Assembly: GCA_030407085.1 (NCBI GenBank)
Contig: CM059587.1
Span: forward strand, 78,791,001 to 78,855,000
Length of the DNA: 64,000 bases
Origin: Trichopria drosophilae
Taxonomy: Eukaryota; Arthropoda; Insecta; Hymenoptera; Diapriidae
Direction of reading: 5' to 3'
The translations under genes and the position numbers were made by a program. Below, one piece after another: positions 1 to 10,800 of the stretch; the stretch's first letter is position 1, and each line of letters begins with the position of its first letter. The notes below the pieces were generated by a model. The model searched no databases. It was not told the origin of the DNA and saw nothing but the letters and a program-made list of their open reading frames with translations.

Positions 1-168
1 GCTCATCGTGCACACATTCGCGTGAACTCACGCGTGTGATTTCGTAGTGAAACGCAATACGCGTCGCATTAGGCAGGGTTCATGAGTTCACCGACGGACT
101 TGTTATTTAATTTGAAACAGGCTCTCTAAATATATTTTTTAATTATCTGGTGACACTATTTTGAGCAG

Positions 169-402
169 GTTTGTATAAAGATGGTCCTATTTGCACTTTC
201 CAAACCTCCAATGGCATTTCGCAAATCGAATTTGGACCATGTGGAACAAAACTGTACTCTGTGGTACGTCGGAGTAATGAATTTCTTTGTTGGGATCTCC
301 GAAATCCTGGAACAGTTCTGTATTCCTTAAAAGGTCGTCAAGGAAATACAAATCAAAGGATACATTTCACTCTTTCCGTCGACGGTTGTGAAATTATTTC
401 AG
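169..402 (+). CDS. WRAP53: WRAP53/TCAB1 (WDR79) penultimate exon
   Basis: This exon encodes part of the WD40 propeller of the telomerase and Cajal-body protein TCAB1, which binds CAB-box RNAs and guides scaRNAs and telomerase RNA to Cajal bodies. It follows an AG acceptor at 167-168 and ends at a GT donor at 403. The reading frame begins with GT completing a split codon, so upstream exons lie outside the window. Diagnostic motifs are FLCWDLRNPG (the LLCWDLR blade motif of the family) and TNQRI followed by a DG-turn strand. Positions 1-168 look like intron; I see no coding frame there. The join to the next exon restores a Gly codon (G|GA). The homology is recognised by eye; confidence is high because several family-specific motifs occur in order. 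Confidence 0.85.
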
Positions 403-470
403 GTAAGAAAGAATTCCTTCTATTTAATCAACTTTTATCTCGTTGATCAACATTGCAAATTTTTGTGTAG

Positions 471-700
471 GAGGTACTAACGGAGAACTAAGTGTTTGGC
501 GGATGCCTGAAGTTTTGGAAAGCGATGAAGAATTAGAGGCTGTGTATAAAATAAAAATATCAAAAGACTGCGTTAATGGAGTAAGCCTTCATAAAACTTT
601 ACCCATAGTCGCTACATCAACGGGACGTCGTATCTGTGACGAGGATGACACTAGTCGCGACAACAGTGTTCGACTGTTCTGGCTAGAAAACCGACGATGA
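471..700 (+). CDS. WRAP53: WRAP53/TCAB1 terminal exon
   Basis: This is the last coding exon of the WRAP53 homologue, joined across a 68-bp intron (403-470, GTAAG...TAG). It encodes GTNGELSVW, then KDCVNGVSLH and LPIVATSTGRR, which match the family pattern DCTNGVSLHP...LATASGQR. It ends with a short RLFWLENRR tail and a TGA at 698-700. The C-terminus is shorter than in vertebrate TCAB1, which carries a long low-complexity tail after the last blade. A stretch of acidic residues (CDEDDTS) precedes the last strand. The gene converges on the HURP homologue about 4 kb downstream. Confidence 0.87.
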
Positions 701-724
701 AATTTTTGATAATGTATATTTAAT

Positions 725-730
725 AATAAA
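725..730 (+). promoter_or_regulatory. Polyadenylation signal of WRAP53
   Basis: An AATAAA hexamer lies 25 bp after the WRAP53 stop codon, in an AT-rich tail. It implies a very short 3' UTR. Confidence 0.55.
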
Positions 731-1560
731 AACGTATGTTATATATTTACATTTAAGGGGAGAGTATGGGGTAACTGGTTCAAACATTTTTTATCCGAAA
801 GTACAACTTCTTAGAAATCTTGTCCTAAAACCCCAGATCAATTCCATTTAAAGGGGGAAAGTGGGATTTTGGCGTTTCGCTGTATTAGAACATTTCCTAT
901 GTATTTGTTTGCATTGTTTATTTACAAAAGAGTTATCGTAATACAAATTTTGAAACATATTTCAGTTTCCATTCAGTATTTACCAACCGTTCGAACATGA
1001 CCTAGGAAGTCGAAGTCAATTTGTAAATTCATACATATTTTCAATCGATTAGTAAGTATCAATAAATTAAGCGTAATTAAAATCTGAATTGGATGACTTA
1101 ATAGTCTTCTCTTACACTCAATTTTCATTTTTTATTTGATTCATTTGGGATTGAGGATGATTTTTTACGACGTGTTGAAAAAAATTCTATTTTGGGGCAA
1201 AGTGGGCTGTATTCCGTTTTGATTTAGGTTCACAGAGATAAGAAAGAACTCTCTCTCTCTTAAGTTGTGTCCACGGCTCGTAGTGGCCAGGACACTAATA
1301 AATAAATTTTTAATCAATCTGTCTCTTTCTCTCTCTCTCTGTCAAACCTTTCCAGAAGTAATTTTAACAACCCGTTTTTTCGTAAAATTGAAATTTGGAA
1401 CATTAAACAGATACTTTTTTTAAATGCGTTTTATAATAAGTTAGTTGAGGACCTAAATAAGGGATTCTAAACCACACCTAACCATTCTTATGCCCGATAT
1501 TTTTTGTATACAAGTTTTTCCAAAACCATCCCACTTTGCCCCTACTTCCCCTACTAATTT
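731..1560. repeat. Unclassified repeat-like intergenic DNA
   Basis: No gene is seen. The stretch begins with a GGGGAGAGTATGGGG motif and ends near 1530-1552 with CACTTTGCCCCTACTTCCCC. Related G-rich phrases (AAAGTGGGATTTTGG, GGGGCAAAGTGGGC) occur between them, partly in inverted orientation. This resembles a degraded DNA element whose termini read GGGGAAGTAGGGGC, but no clean target duplication is visible. TC-rich simple sequence flanks 1248-1345. Confidence 0.3.
1265..1315 (+). mobile_element. LINE-like 3' tail fragment (copy 1)
   Basis: The phrase GTCCACGG...CCAGGACACTAATAAA closely matches the end of the LINE fragment at 17214-17255 (GTCCACGG...CCAGGACATTAATAAA). It therefore looks like a heavily truncated 3' end of the same retrotransposon family, in the same orientation. 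No coding sequence accompanies it. Confidence 0.45.
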
Positions 1561-1566
1561 TTTCCA

Positions 1567-4182
1567 GTCGCATGTATTTCAGATAATTCTACGACTTGTT
1601 ATCCGGGGCACTACAAGAGCTACTGTTTTCGACATAGCCCACATCAATGCAGCATAACTCGAATATTTTTAAATCTTTTTCAATGAAAAAAATTTACTGA
1701 AGACACTTCAAATGTTACACTATAATATGCAAATAAATTATTTAAGTTAACTTTAGTAGTTTCGTAAAAAAGTACTTTTTCGGTACTATAGCCGTAAAAT
1801 CCGATTTTAGGGCCTACTTTTACATGGTGGCCGCTTTTTTCTCGGAAAAAAATTCCCTGGCTTTTCCCTGACCAATATTTTAATGATATCTATTAAAAAT
1901 AAACAATACGGATAAAAATGTTTTAAAAACAGCTACACATTTTTAATAAATTCTTTATTTTTTCAATCAACAACGAGTAGTATATTCTAAAACATATTAT
2001 CTATAAAAATCCAGAAAAAAAACTCATGGTCCTGCGGATTTTTTCGTGTTTAATTCATAATAATAGTAGAAAATTTGTTGGGGGTTCTTTGTCAAAATTT
2101 GTTATAAAATGTCAAGTTCTGCGGTAATATGTTAGACAATAATTATAAATGTTGATAAATTTTAGAATTTAGGCGATTTTGGACAGTATATTCAAAGTAT
2201 TGTCAAAATTCTTACGAATGTTGACAATAACAAAAAATTGCCATAAATTTTATATTTTTCAAATACTATTGAAAAAATATCAACTACTTAAAATAGAAAT
2301 GGTAAAATAATCATTTAAACAAATTAATATTCTCAAAATTTGAGAGTTTTGTGCTGTTTTCAACATTTTAAAAATTTTTCTACGATTTTTAGCCTTTTTA
2401 TGCAATTTCAAAGATTTTTGAAGATTTAAAAAAATTTATGAGTTTTCTATCATTTTCAAAAGGTTTTATTTATACAAATATTTGTTTAAATAGAGAATTA
2501 GTATGGCAAATATTTTGGAAATATTCTGTAAAGTATCTTTATAGAGAGATAAATATCTTTAAATATAAAATTGTTTGCATTTATTTTTGTTAAACTATTA
2601 AATTTTATTCAAATCTGTTAGAATATATTCAATACCGAAATGTGTTATTGTTAAACGTGTTTATTTTTGTTGCAATGTACCAGAACGTTTAAAACTGAGC
2701 AGTACCACAAATATATTTAATTTAAGATTATTTTTTTTCTCAAAATTGTTGGTTTTTGGTGAAATCTGTCGAAAATGTTCAAAATTGAAATATGTTATTG
2801 ATAAAAAAACGTCAATATTTGTTTAAATTTGTGAGAAAGCATTTAAAATCATTTAAAAGAATTTTATGCGAAACAGGATAAATAAAGCATTTTTCTGAAA
2901 ATGAAATTGTGCGATTTTTTGTTAAATAATGTTTTTCACTTTTTAAAGATTTGTCTACAATTTACTTTTTCCCTGACCAATTTTGAAATTCCCTGACTTT
3001 TCCCTGATTCCCTGACCAATTTTGAAATTCCCTGACATTTCCCCGATTTCCCGGTTTTCCCTGACGGTGGCCACCATGTTTTAGTCCGTAAAATGAAATT
3101 TTACAGATCACGTGTAACACGAATCTGCGCTGTCAAAAACATAACCCATGAGGAGTAAATGCAGTCCGCGAAATCGAATTTTTACAGCTTTCAGTACCGA
3201 AACATAATGTTCTACACACGGAAATAAGATTTTACGGCCTTGTATCGAAAAATACTATTTTAGATCGGGTTGAAATTTTACATACTTCTTTAATACATAT
3301 ATTTCTACAGGACAACGCTCCCTTCTTTATTTTTTGCTTTTGATCGATTGTACAGCTACAAAGTGGCGAGATTTTTAGTGAAAAAAATCGTATTTTTTAC
3401 TTCAATCGACCGTAAAAAATAAAAAAAAAATATTTTTTAATAAAACGGGACCCTTAATCAGGAGCTATACTTCTAAAGGACTAATTTCGTCCAACCGCAT
3501 GTATTTCAGGTAATTCTACGACTTGTTATCCGGGACACCGCAAGACCTACTATTTTCGACATCGCCCACATCAATGCAGCATAACTCCGATATTTTAAAA
3601 TATTTTTCAATGAAAAAATTACTGAAGACACTTCAAATGTTACACAATAATATGCAAATAAATTATTTAAGTTAACTTCGTAAGAAGTAGTAGTTTCGTA
3701 AGAAAAAAACCGTAAAAAAGTGCTTTTTTGACCCTCCGGCCGTAAAATTCGATTTCTCGGCCTAGGGCGAAACCTTCGGCCGCGAATTATCGAATCCTAC
3801 AACAATCGGATAAAAAATACATTATTGGTCACGGGCGAAATATTGATCTCCAAAAGAGTGTGATTGTTACCCTAACTTCGCTCAGGAGACAAACTTCGCA
3901 CTCGTCGAAGATCGATAATATTGCGCCCTTGGCACATAATGTACTATTTTTAGTACTTCTTTAATATACATTTTTCTACAGGACAACAGTCTGTTTTTCA
4001 TTATTTTTTGCTTTTGATCGATGTAGCGCGACGAAATAGCGCCATTGTTAGTGAAAACCCCGTATTTTTTACGTCAGCCGACCGTAAAAACAATAAAGAA
4101 AACATATTTTAATAAAAGGGGACCGCAATAATATGCAAATAAGTTATTTAAGTTAACTTTAGTAGATTCGTAAAAAAGTGCT
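1567..4182 (+). repeat. Alternating A/B repeat block
   Basis: Two sequence modules recur in this block. Module A (about 220 bp, containing TTATCCGGGRCAC, CATCAATGCAGCATAACTC and TTATTTAAGTTAACTT) occurs at about 1567-1790 and 3498-3720. A short third copy lies at 4126-4182. Module B (about 145 bp, with TTTCTACAGGACAAC and TTGCTTTTGATCGAT) occurs at about 3280-3424 and 3950-4100. The order A-[insertion]-B-A-B-A suggests a tandem array of one larger unit, interrupted by the element at 1824-3078. CCGTAAAA phrases are scattered throughout. No coding frame is seen. Confidence 0.6.
1824..3078. mobile_element. DNA element with TGGTGGCC termini and TTCCCTGAC repeats
   Basis: The ends form an inverted pair: ACATGGTGGCCGC on the left, GGTGGCCACCATGT on the right. 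Just inside each end are TTCCCTGAC/TTCCCTGACCAAT repeats; several tandem copies lie at 2960-3060. The centre is AT-rich and non-coding. It interrupts module A/B repeat sequence. A target duplication was not convincingly seen. The class (possibly hAT-like) is a guess. Confidence 0.5.
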
Positions 4183-4183
4183 A

Positions 4184-4278
4184 GACCCATCAAGTACTAG
4201 TAATATTTACATAATGGTTACATTGTTACATAAATGTTACATAGTTGTTACGTAACTATTACTTTTGTGTTTGCAGGG
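4184..4278. mobile_element. Small palindromic MITE, degraded copy
   Basis: The stretch from TAATATTTACATAATGGTTA to CTTTTGTGTTTGCAGGG matches the intact 85-bp hairpin element at 56069-56153. The left end has diverged, while the right end, TTTGTGTTTGCAGGGT, is conserved. Confidence 0.55.
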
Positions 4279-4667
4279 TCTTAAGATAAATTTACAATAG
4301 TATAACCAAACCTTTAATATTTCGAGAACAGCGACTGTCATGGTTGCCCTCCTGCAGGAAATAATTTAGAAAACTTCTTTCGATAAAAAGTAGTAATAAA
4401 TTATAATTTATTCACTAATATTTACAGATTTTTTATATATATATATATGTAAATTTGGTATGTTCGTAAACTTGAACATAACTTTACTACATGATGTAAC
4501 TTTCTTCTATAAACTAACATTTTCTTTTTAATAATTTCTACACACTACTTATGCACACTATCGAGTGTCTTTACACTTAACTGTGCGTAAAATCGAATTT
4601 TACACACTATTGCAAACAAAAGTGTTATTTTGTTTGTATATCAATACGTCGCTTTAAAACTTTAGAA

Positions 4668-4673
4668 TTTATT
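4668..4673 (-). promoter_or_regulatory. Polyadenylation signal of the HURP homologue
   Basis: AATAAA on the minus strand lies only a few bases past the TAA stop at 4676. The last coding exon would therefore have an extremely short 3' UTR. Confidence 0.5.
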
Positions 4674-4675
4674 GA

Positions 4676-4803
4676 TTAATCTGGTGTGTTAAAAGATATC
4701 AAGTCCCCGTTTGGTAATGGAGAGGAAGATTCAACTTCGGTAGATCCAAATACCGTTAGTCTGTTACTACGACGACTGGATGTCTTTGGCGTTAGATTTT
4801 CTC
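4676..4803 (-). CDS. HURP/DLGAP5 homologue, exon 5 (terminal)
   Basis: This is the final exon, read from an AG acceptor (TTTCCAG) at 4804-4805 to TAA at 4676-4678. It begins with GA, completing the Gly codon split at the end of exon 4. It encodes ENLTPKTSSRRSNRLTVF followed by an acidic/serine tail ending in NTPD. The SSRRSNRLTVF segment repeats the SASRRSARLTIF segment of exon 4. Assignment to the HURP gene rests on strand, phase, the shared RRS motifs and the absence of another start. A transcript would confirm it. Confidence 0.65.
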
Positions 4804-4877
4804 CTGGAAATATTTTACGGGTTATTATTATTATGAAAGAGATAATTTCATATACTAATTATTTTTATAATCATTAC

Positions 4878-5003
4878 CTGTAAATCTCACACTTTGTCTA
4901 GATTTGGGATTATCGTTAGGTGATACAGGTTCGTTTCCTATACCTTCAAATATCGTTAATCTAGCGCTACGTCGACTGGCTGAGATTGGTATTAAATTTT
5001 CAG
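4878..5003 (-). CDS. HURP/DLGAP5 homologue, exon 4
   Basis: This symmetric phase 1-1 exon is 126 bp (42 codons). It runs from TTTTCAG|CTGAAAA to ACAG|GTAATG. It encodes AENLIPISASRRSARLTIF, then a linker, then SRQSVRFTG. The opening AENL and closing SVRFTG modules have counterparts in exons 5 and 3 respectively. Exon 4 is thus one complete repeat unit of a duplicated C-terminal module. Confidence 0.65.
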
Positions 5004-5068
5004 CTGAAAAAATGAATGATTAAGCAAAGAATAAAATTTAGTAGATTTTTTAATATTTTTTTACTTAC

Positions 5069-5216
5069 CAGTAAATCTTACACTTTTTCTAGAGCCTTTC
5101 TTTTCTTTACGTATCGATTTACTAGAAATATCGGTCATCTCGGAGTTATTGCTTATATTAATATCTTCTTTTTGTTCTTTATTTTCTACTTTTTCTATTT
5201 CCTCAAGTGCAGCAGC
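5069..5216 (-). CDS. HURP/DLGAP5 homologue, exon 3
   Basis: This exon starts after TTATAG in phase 0, matching the phase-0 donor of exon 2. It encodes a charged helix-like stretch (AAALEEIEKVENKEQKED), a Ser-rich linker and RKEKKGSRKSVRFTG. It ends with a GTAAGT donor in phase 1. It follows the 2.6-kb intron 2 (5217-7821). Confidence 0.65.
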
Positions 5217-5628
5217 CTATAAGAACATATTTGTAAAATTACTTATGATAGAACTAAACAAAAATAAATATAAATTTAACGTGGGTGCATTTAAAAATTA
5301 ATATAGTTAATGACTTATACCTACAAATTTCATTAGATGCTAAAATGCTAAACGTTTGAAACACCTTGCGTCGAAATCGCTCTGATTCTCAAAACGCTAG
5401 GCCTTGTCGAAACATTTACAATCTGAACTAGTAATTAACGAAGAAAAAAATAAAAAATGATATTCATAGCTATAAATTTAAAATTCCCTAATAATATTTC
5501 GATTTGACAGTTGGAACGAACTGTTATATGAATATGATTTGTTAGCATGAAAATATAATTTAAAGATAAATTATAATAAATCCAAAAAGAAAGAAAAAGG
5601 CAAATATTACAGGTCAACATGGTTTTCT

Positions 5629-6253
5629 TGTTCGGAAGCTGTGGATCATTTCCGACGTAATTTTGTACGTAGAAACAGAATCCAAAGTTAAGAAGTGGCC
5701 CATCACGTCTGGATTTTGAGATTATTTACTCAAATTTGAGGTTATTTACTCGAAAAGGGCGTTTTTTTTGCTATTTTTGAAGTCATGTTCAGAAGTGTAA
5801 CGATTTTTTTTATGGTTGACGGATTAAAAATAAATTTTTGGCACGCGTAATTAATTTTATATAAATAATTATTATTAATTATGGATCGGTGTTTCGTCCC
5901 AGGTCTGCCCAAGGACTCGTCAGTTGGGCTATGTGAACAGGCCCTGCCCAAGACACGAAACTAATCGTAAATATATATATATACATATATACAATTTCAA
6001 AATGAGAAATGGAGTTGTGTTTAAAAAAGTTTGTGGGGAAAGTGGAAGTGTTGATAATGCAGTTTGCTTAGATTGGCACGGTAAATTGATGACTTTGTAA
6101 AATAGCAGTTAATAAATAATAATTGATCAACACTTGATAATTCGAAGTTTTATTTATTTTCTCTCACAAATTTCGAACCATTTGATATTTCAAACACTCG
6201 ATAATTCGTAATACTTTTATGAGTCCCTCGAGTTTCGAATTAACGAGAGTCGA

Positions 6254-6303
<50 letters not shown>

Positions 6304-7130
6304 AAATAAAGGATACTACTCACACACATCCCTACCGCGACGCGCAAAACCGGAACCGCCACCGATCCTTAGTGATCTTCTTCCCGACACAAACTAACTG
6401 ATATTGATCAACTGAGTTGATATTTATGCGATTGTCATGCAGGTTTGTAAACAAGCATAATAAATATAAACAAAACAATTGAAAGATTCCTTTCCTATCT
6501 CTTATTTTTCTTTATATTCCTCTAAAATACCGCCACCTCTAAAGCATGGTGCCTCATGACAAAACACATCGTTACAGAAAACACAACATTTTTAGGCGTT
6601 TTTCCTTTCGTTGGACCATGGGATGCGCAGAATTCCATGACTTTTCTTCACCAAGATACGACAATTGGAAAATACGATATACATGTAAACAAATTTACCT
6701 TGAAATGCTCGTGGAGAACAAGCTCAAGGTCAAATTCAATATCATGAAACCTATATAAATATAAACAACTATATAAAATATGGATACTAATAACTAAAAT
6801 CACGTTTCATTGTTGTGGACGTTTGTTCGATAAGGTTAATGGAATATATCTCGTAATTTCAAAATGGCAGTAACTTTGTAGGAAAAAAATCTTAGGTGAT
6901 CGAATAAAACCTCATTTTGAAGGGTAAAAGCAGTATTAAAAGATGCAAATAGTACAGAAGGCCAAAAGAAATTGTTGCGTTCTGTACATAACCTCAAACA
7001 TAGGAAAATAACGTGTTTTTCGACTACATGACCTCAAATATCTCAAAAACCTGACGTTATGGACCGATTCTGATTTAGAGTTTGGATTCTACGCATACAA
7101 TTACGTCGGAAATGACCCACAACTTCCCAA
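5629..7130. repeat. Inverted-repeat-flanked insertion in HURP intron 2
   Basis: Sequence at about 5629-5690 (GTGGATCATTTCCGACGTAA) returns inverted at about 7073-7130 (TTACGTCGGAAATGACCCAC). ATTTGAGGTTATTTACTCG and its degenerate inverse lie just inside. The interior holds a TA microsatellite and AT-rich DNA with no convincing gene. It looks like an old foldback or DNA element of about 1.5 kb. Related CACGT...TTTTTGAGATAT phrases occur at 48.2-48.8 kb. Confidence 0.5.
6256..6302. repeat. (TA)n microsatellite
   Basis: This is an uninterrupted run of about 23 TA dinucleotides in HURP intron 2. Confidence 0.95.
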
Positions 7131-7162
7131 CAACATCAAAGACCCTCTTTTTTGTAGACCTG

Positions 7163-7700
7163 TGTGATATACAGTACCGCTCAAAAGTATGAGCTCACCC
7201 TTGCGGAATTTTGGCTAAATTAAAATGTTGATATCTCATCGCCAAGTTAACGTACGGGAAAAATAAAAAAAGGCAATTAAAGAGGAGACTTTCAGCTTCT
7301 CATTCGTGGTGGTTTCATTTCTATATATATACATTTTCGTACGAACTATGCTCGATTTAATAAAGTCATTTTTTCGTATTATTTTTGTCTTTTTCAATCA
7401 GCTCCCATTTTTTTTAAAACGATTGCAACAGAAATGTACAACGTGTAATCGAAAGGTAATACCTATAGCTTTAATTTGCCTCTTCGGGATTTTGTCTAAT
7501 ATTTCTTTACAAATACTTATTTAATTTTGAACAAATTAATGTGATTTTTTTTCAATCTGCTATATCTCGGAAAATTAACGTGATATAAAAAATGTTTAAG
7601 AAACAAAAAGTTTCATTTTTTAATTATCTATTGGCTGAAATTTTTTCAAAGTGTTTCAGGTTGCTGTTTCGTTCAATCCCCTCGGCACCTGAACTCTTCA
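7163..7700. mobile_element. Tc1/mariner-type remnant
   Basis: TACAGTACCGCTCAAAAGTA at 7171 is the kind of terminus seen in Tc1-like elements. An inner phrase, GATATCTCATCGCCAAGTTAACG, has an approximate inverse near 7545-7580 (TATATCTCGGAAAATTAACG). No transposase frame survives; the AT-rich open frame at 7306-7524 has no family motifs. Confidence 0.35.
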
Positions 7701-7821
7701 GTGAGGCTTGGCGGAAGGAATCAGTCTCAGACGTCCTAACTACGAACTAATTCTAAATTCTGATACACATGAATGATATTTATGGAGAACCCACGTAAAA
7801 AAATAGATATAAATGTCTAAC

Positions 7822-10800
7822 CTTTGAAATATTTCTCGTTGGTCTCGGCGTTAAAGGTGCAGTAAATAACGGAGTGTTACCATTCCTCAATTTTGACATA
7901 ATTCCCTGGTTTTTCAAGTTTGGTGTGTCATCGTTCACGTCTCTAAAATATACTTGTTCTACTTTTTTTTCAACTTTGTTCTCTAATGATTGCAAAGGAG
8001 TCAGTTGAACATTTTGCTCAGTAACAGATTCATTTAAATTGGACGTATCCATACTCTCATTTTCATAATTTAATCGTCGTTCCACTCGGGGTTGAAGATC
8101 TTTGGCATTTTCATCCATATTTATTTTGCTTTTTCTGGATTTTTCTTTGAAATTAACTTTATTGTACGATGTTTCCTTCAGACTTTCATTAAGATTGTCC
8201 TCTGTTCGTTTTAAGATACTTTTTGCTGGTGTTTGATCAGAATTTATATAAACTATAGATTCGTCGAGATGAACCTCGGGTGGCGTTTTGCACATTTGGC
8301 TTACTTTCATCATAGCTAAAGGGCTTGTTACGCTTTTCGATGCTTCTGAAAATTGAACCATTTCCAACAAACTTCGTCTTTTATTTTCCTTTCTAGGTGA
8401 CGATTGACTTCGTCTAGATAAGATTTTGGGTGAATTTTTTGGTGAAATTCTTAATGATTGCCGTTTTGGCGTCTGTTTGGAAACCACCTCAGTTTTTTGT
8501 TTCGAATCTATGTTGACATCCAAATCTTTGTTATTTTCGTTACCTTCAATTTTTTTCTTTCTTGCAGCTAAAATATGTGCACGAATCGAACTTGGTTTAT
8601 TAACAATAGGCTTTTTGATAGGTTTTTTTAGTACTTTTTTCTTTGGTAACGCAATAACAATTTCTTCTTCAACCCAACCGCGAGCTTTATCTTTTTCCAA
8701 TTCAGTAAATCGATCTTCACAATTTTTTACTTCCATGTACATCATGTCCCAGAAACCTTGCAAGTCTTTGCAAGTCACCAACATTTCTCCTTTACCCGTT
8801 TCGCAATCAAGTACCAGTCTATTGAAACGCTCAAACTTTTTATTTATTAAAAGCATTGTCTGACCAACTGCAGCGTTTATTTTATATTGAGCATCTTCAG
8901 AAACGCCTTCCTCTTCCTTAATTTTCTTCCATGTCTGACAAAGCTCCATTAATCTTTCTATTTCTTTATTTAAGAGGAATTTGAAATACTGTGCAGTTTT
9001 TTCTTCTTCTTCGATTGAAATATTCAGATTTTGCATGACTGTATCTTTCGTAGGAATTTCATCTTCCATCAGGGAAGTATCAATTCCTAATCGTACTTTC
9101 TGTTCTTTTCTCATACTTCTTTTTCCTCGAGTGGTTACAATATACGGCGAGAAAAATGCAGGAGGTTTATTCAACTCTTCTGGAGATTTCGAAAGTCTTT
9201 GCTCATAAAAACTCTTTTCTTTCTTTCCGTTATCAGAACCAATAGAGGAATTTTGTTCCGTATTTACTTTACACTGTTCGTCAATGGAATTAATTGTTTC
9301 TGTTTTCTTCAAAGCACTTTTACGCCGTGCAGGCGACTCTTTAACCTTTGGCGTTTCTTGGGTCGTTTTATCAGTGGAATTAAGAGATGACTTTCTTTTT
9401 TGCATAGATTTTTTAGAAGATATAGTTTCATCTTCTTGGATTTCTTCTGACTTTTTCTGAGTTACTAAAGATTTTTCTTGAACTCTAGGTGTAATGTCTT
9501 TTGGATCAGATCGACGTGTTCTTCTTACAAATGTTTCAGGTGTATTCAAACTTTCATCCGAGTTTTTCTTACCTTCATCATCACAAGAATCTTCGGCAGA
9601 ATTTGCGGACTCTTTGGTGTCCGTAGTCATCTCTTCTTGCAATGTTTCAGGCTGCGAAATTTGCGGGTTAGATCTACGTGTGCTTCTAACGTTTTCAGAT
9701 TTTTTAACCATTTCAATGCTCTCATCAACCTTATCTTCTTTTTCACTTGTTTCCAAGGTTTTAATTGAAGAGTTCAAAGATTGTTTCAATTCATTTTTAA
9801 GATTGTTCTCTTTGTTTGTTACATTTGAAGAAGCTTCTGTGATTTCTTCAGTTTTTGATTCATCTTGCGATACATTAGATAATTCCTTCATTACATCAGA
9901 TCTTCGAGTTTGTTTACGATTAGTTTTACGAGGTACATTTTCTGCATTTGTATCAGATTCTTTATCTGTTTCGTCCATGTTTGTATATTTTTCCATAGTA
10001 TTTATAAATTGTTTGAATTTTTGCAAACGTGAAAATTTCTTAGGAGAATTCGCAACATTATCTTGTTTTATGTTAGTTTGTACTTTAGATTCATCTGGTG
10101 ATGATTCTTCCTTAGAAGTATGCATAGTCTCTTCAATATGCGCCATCTTTTTCGTTTGCTTTGCAATTCCTTTTCGGGTCCTCGATACTTTCTCTTGCGG
10201 TGTTTTAGGTGTTGCATTTTTCGTTCCAGACCTACGAGTCTTCCTAATATTAATTTCAGAACTATTAAGGGAATTATCAAGCAGTTTTGAAGTTGTTTCG
10301 GAGGAATTTAAAGATTGCTTATTTTTACGAGAACGAGTTTCTTTTTCTGAAAATATAGGAGTTTTATTTGTTTCTGCGGAACTTTTAGAATCTTGTACTG
10401 GCAGTTTTTCCAATTCAGTTTTTTCTTCTGACTTAACGGAATCCTGAAGGACGTTTTTATCTTCAGATAACTCTTTCTTATCAATGGCTTTTTTAGTTGG
10501 TGACATTTTAACTGGTGAACCCTTGGAAAGTTTCGCTTTACGCAAAAGTGGTCTTTTCACCAAAACAGGAGATGCTTTATTAGTTGGTGAATTATCCTTT
10601 TGTTTCCCAAAAACATCAGATGAACTTTCCATATCATCATTGAAATATTTAACAGAGCTTGTTAAAGGTATTAACGATTCTCTATTTGATTCGTCATTAT
10701 CTGCGTTAGCTCTTCTCCGGGTGGTTATTTTGGGATTACCTAGCAATGACTTTGTTTTAATAATTTGCTCTTCATCTGAATCTCCTCCACTTTTATCAAC

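Noticed and set aside
7306..7524. Hydrophobic 72-codon frame
   Set aside because: It lies inside an AT-rich inverted-repeat remnant. The Phe/Ile/Leu content reflects poly-T tracts.
9494..10447. 317-codon plus-strand open frame inside the HURP main exon
   Set aside because: It is the antisense shadow of the Ser/Lys/Glu-rich coding exon. The hydrophobic Ser/Phe/Leu-rich product is the expected mirror of that codon use and has no domain.
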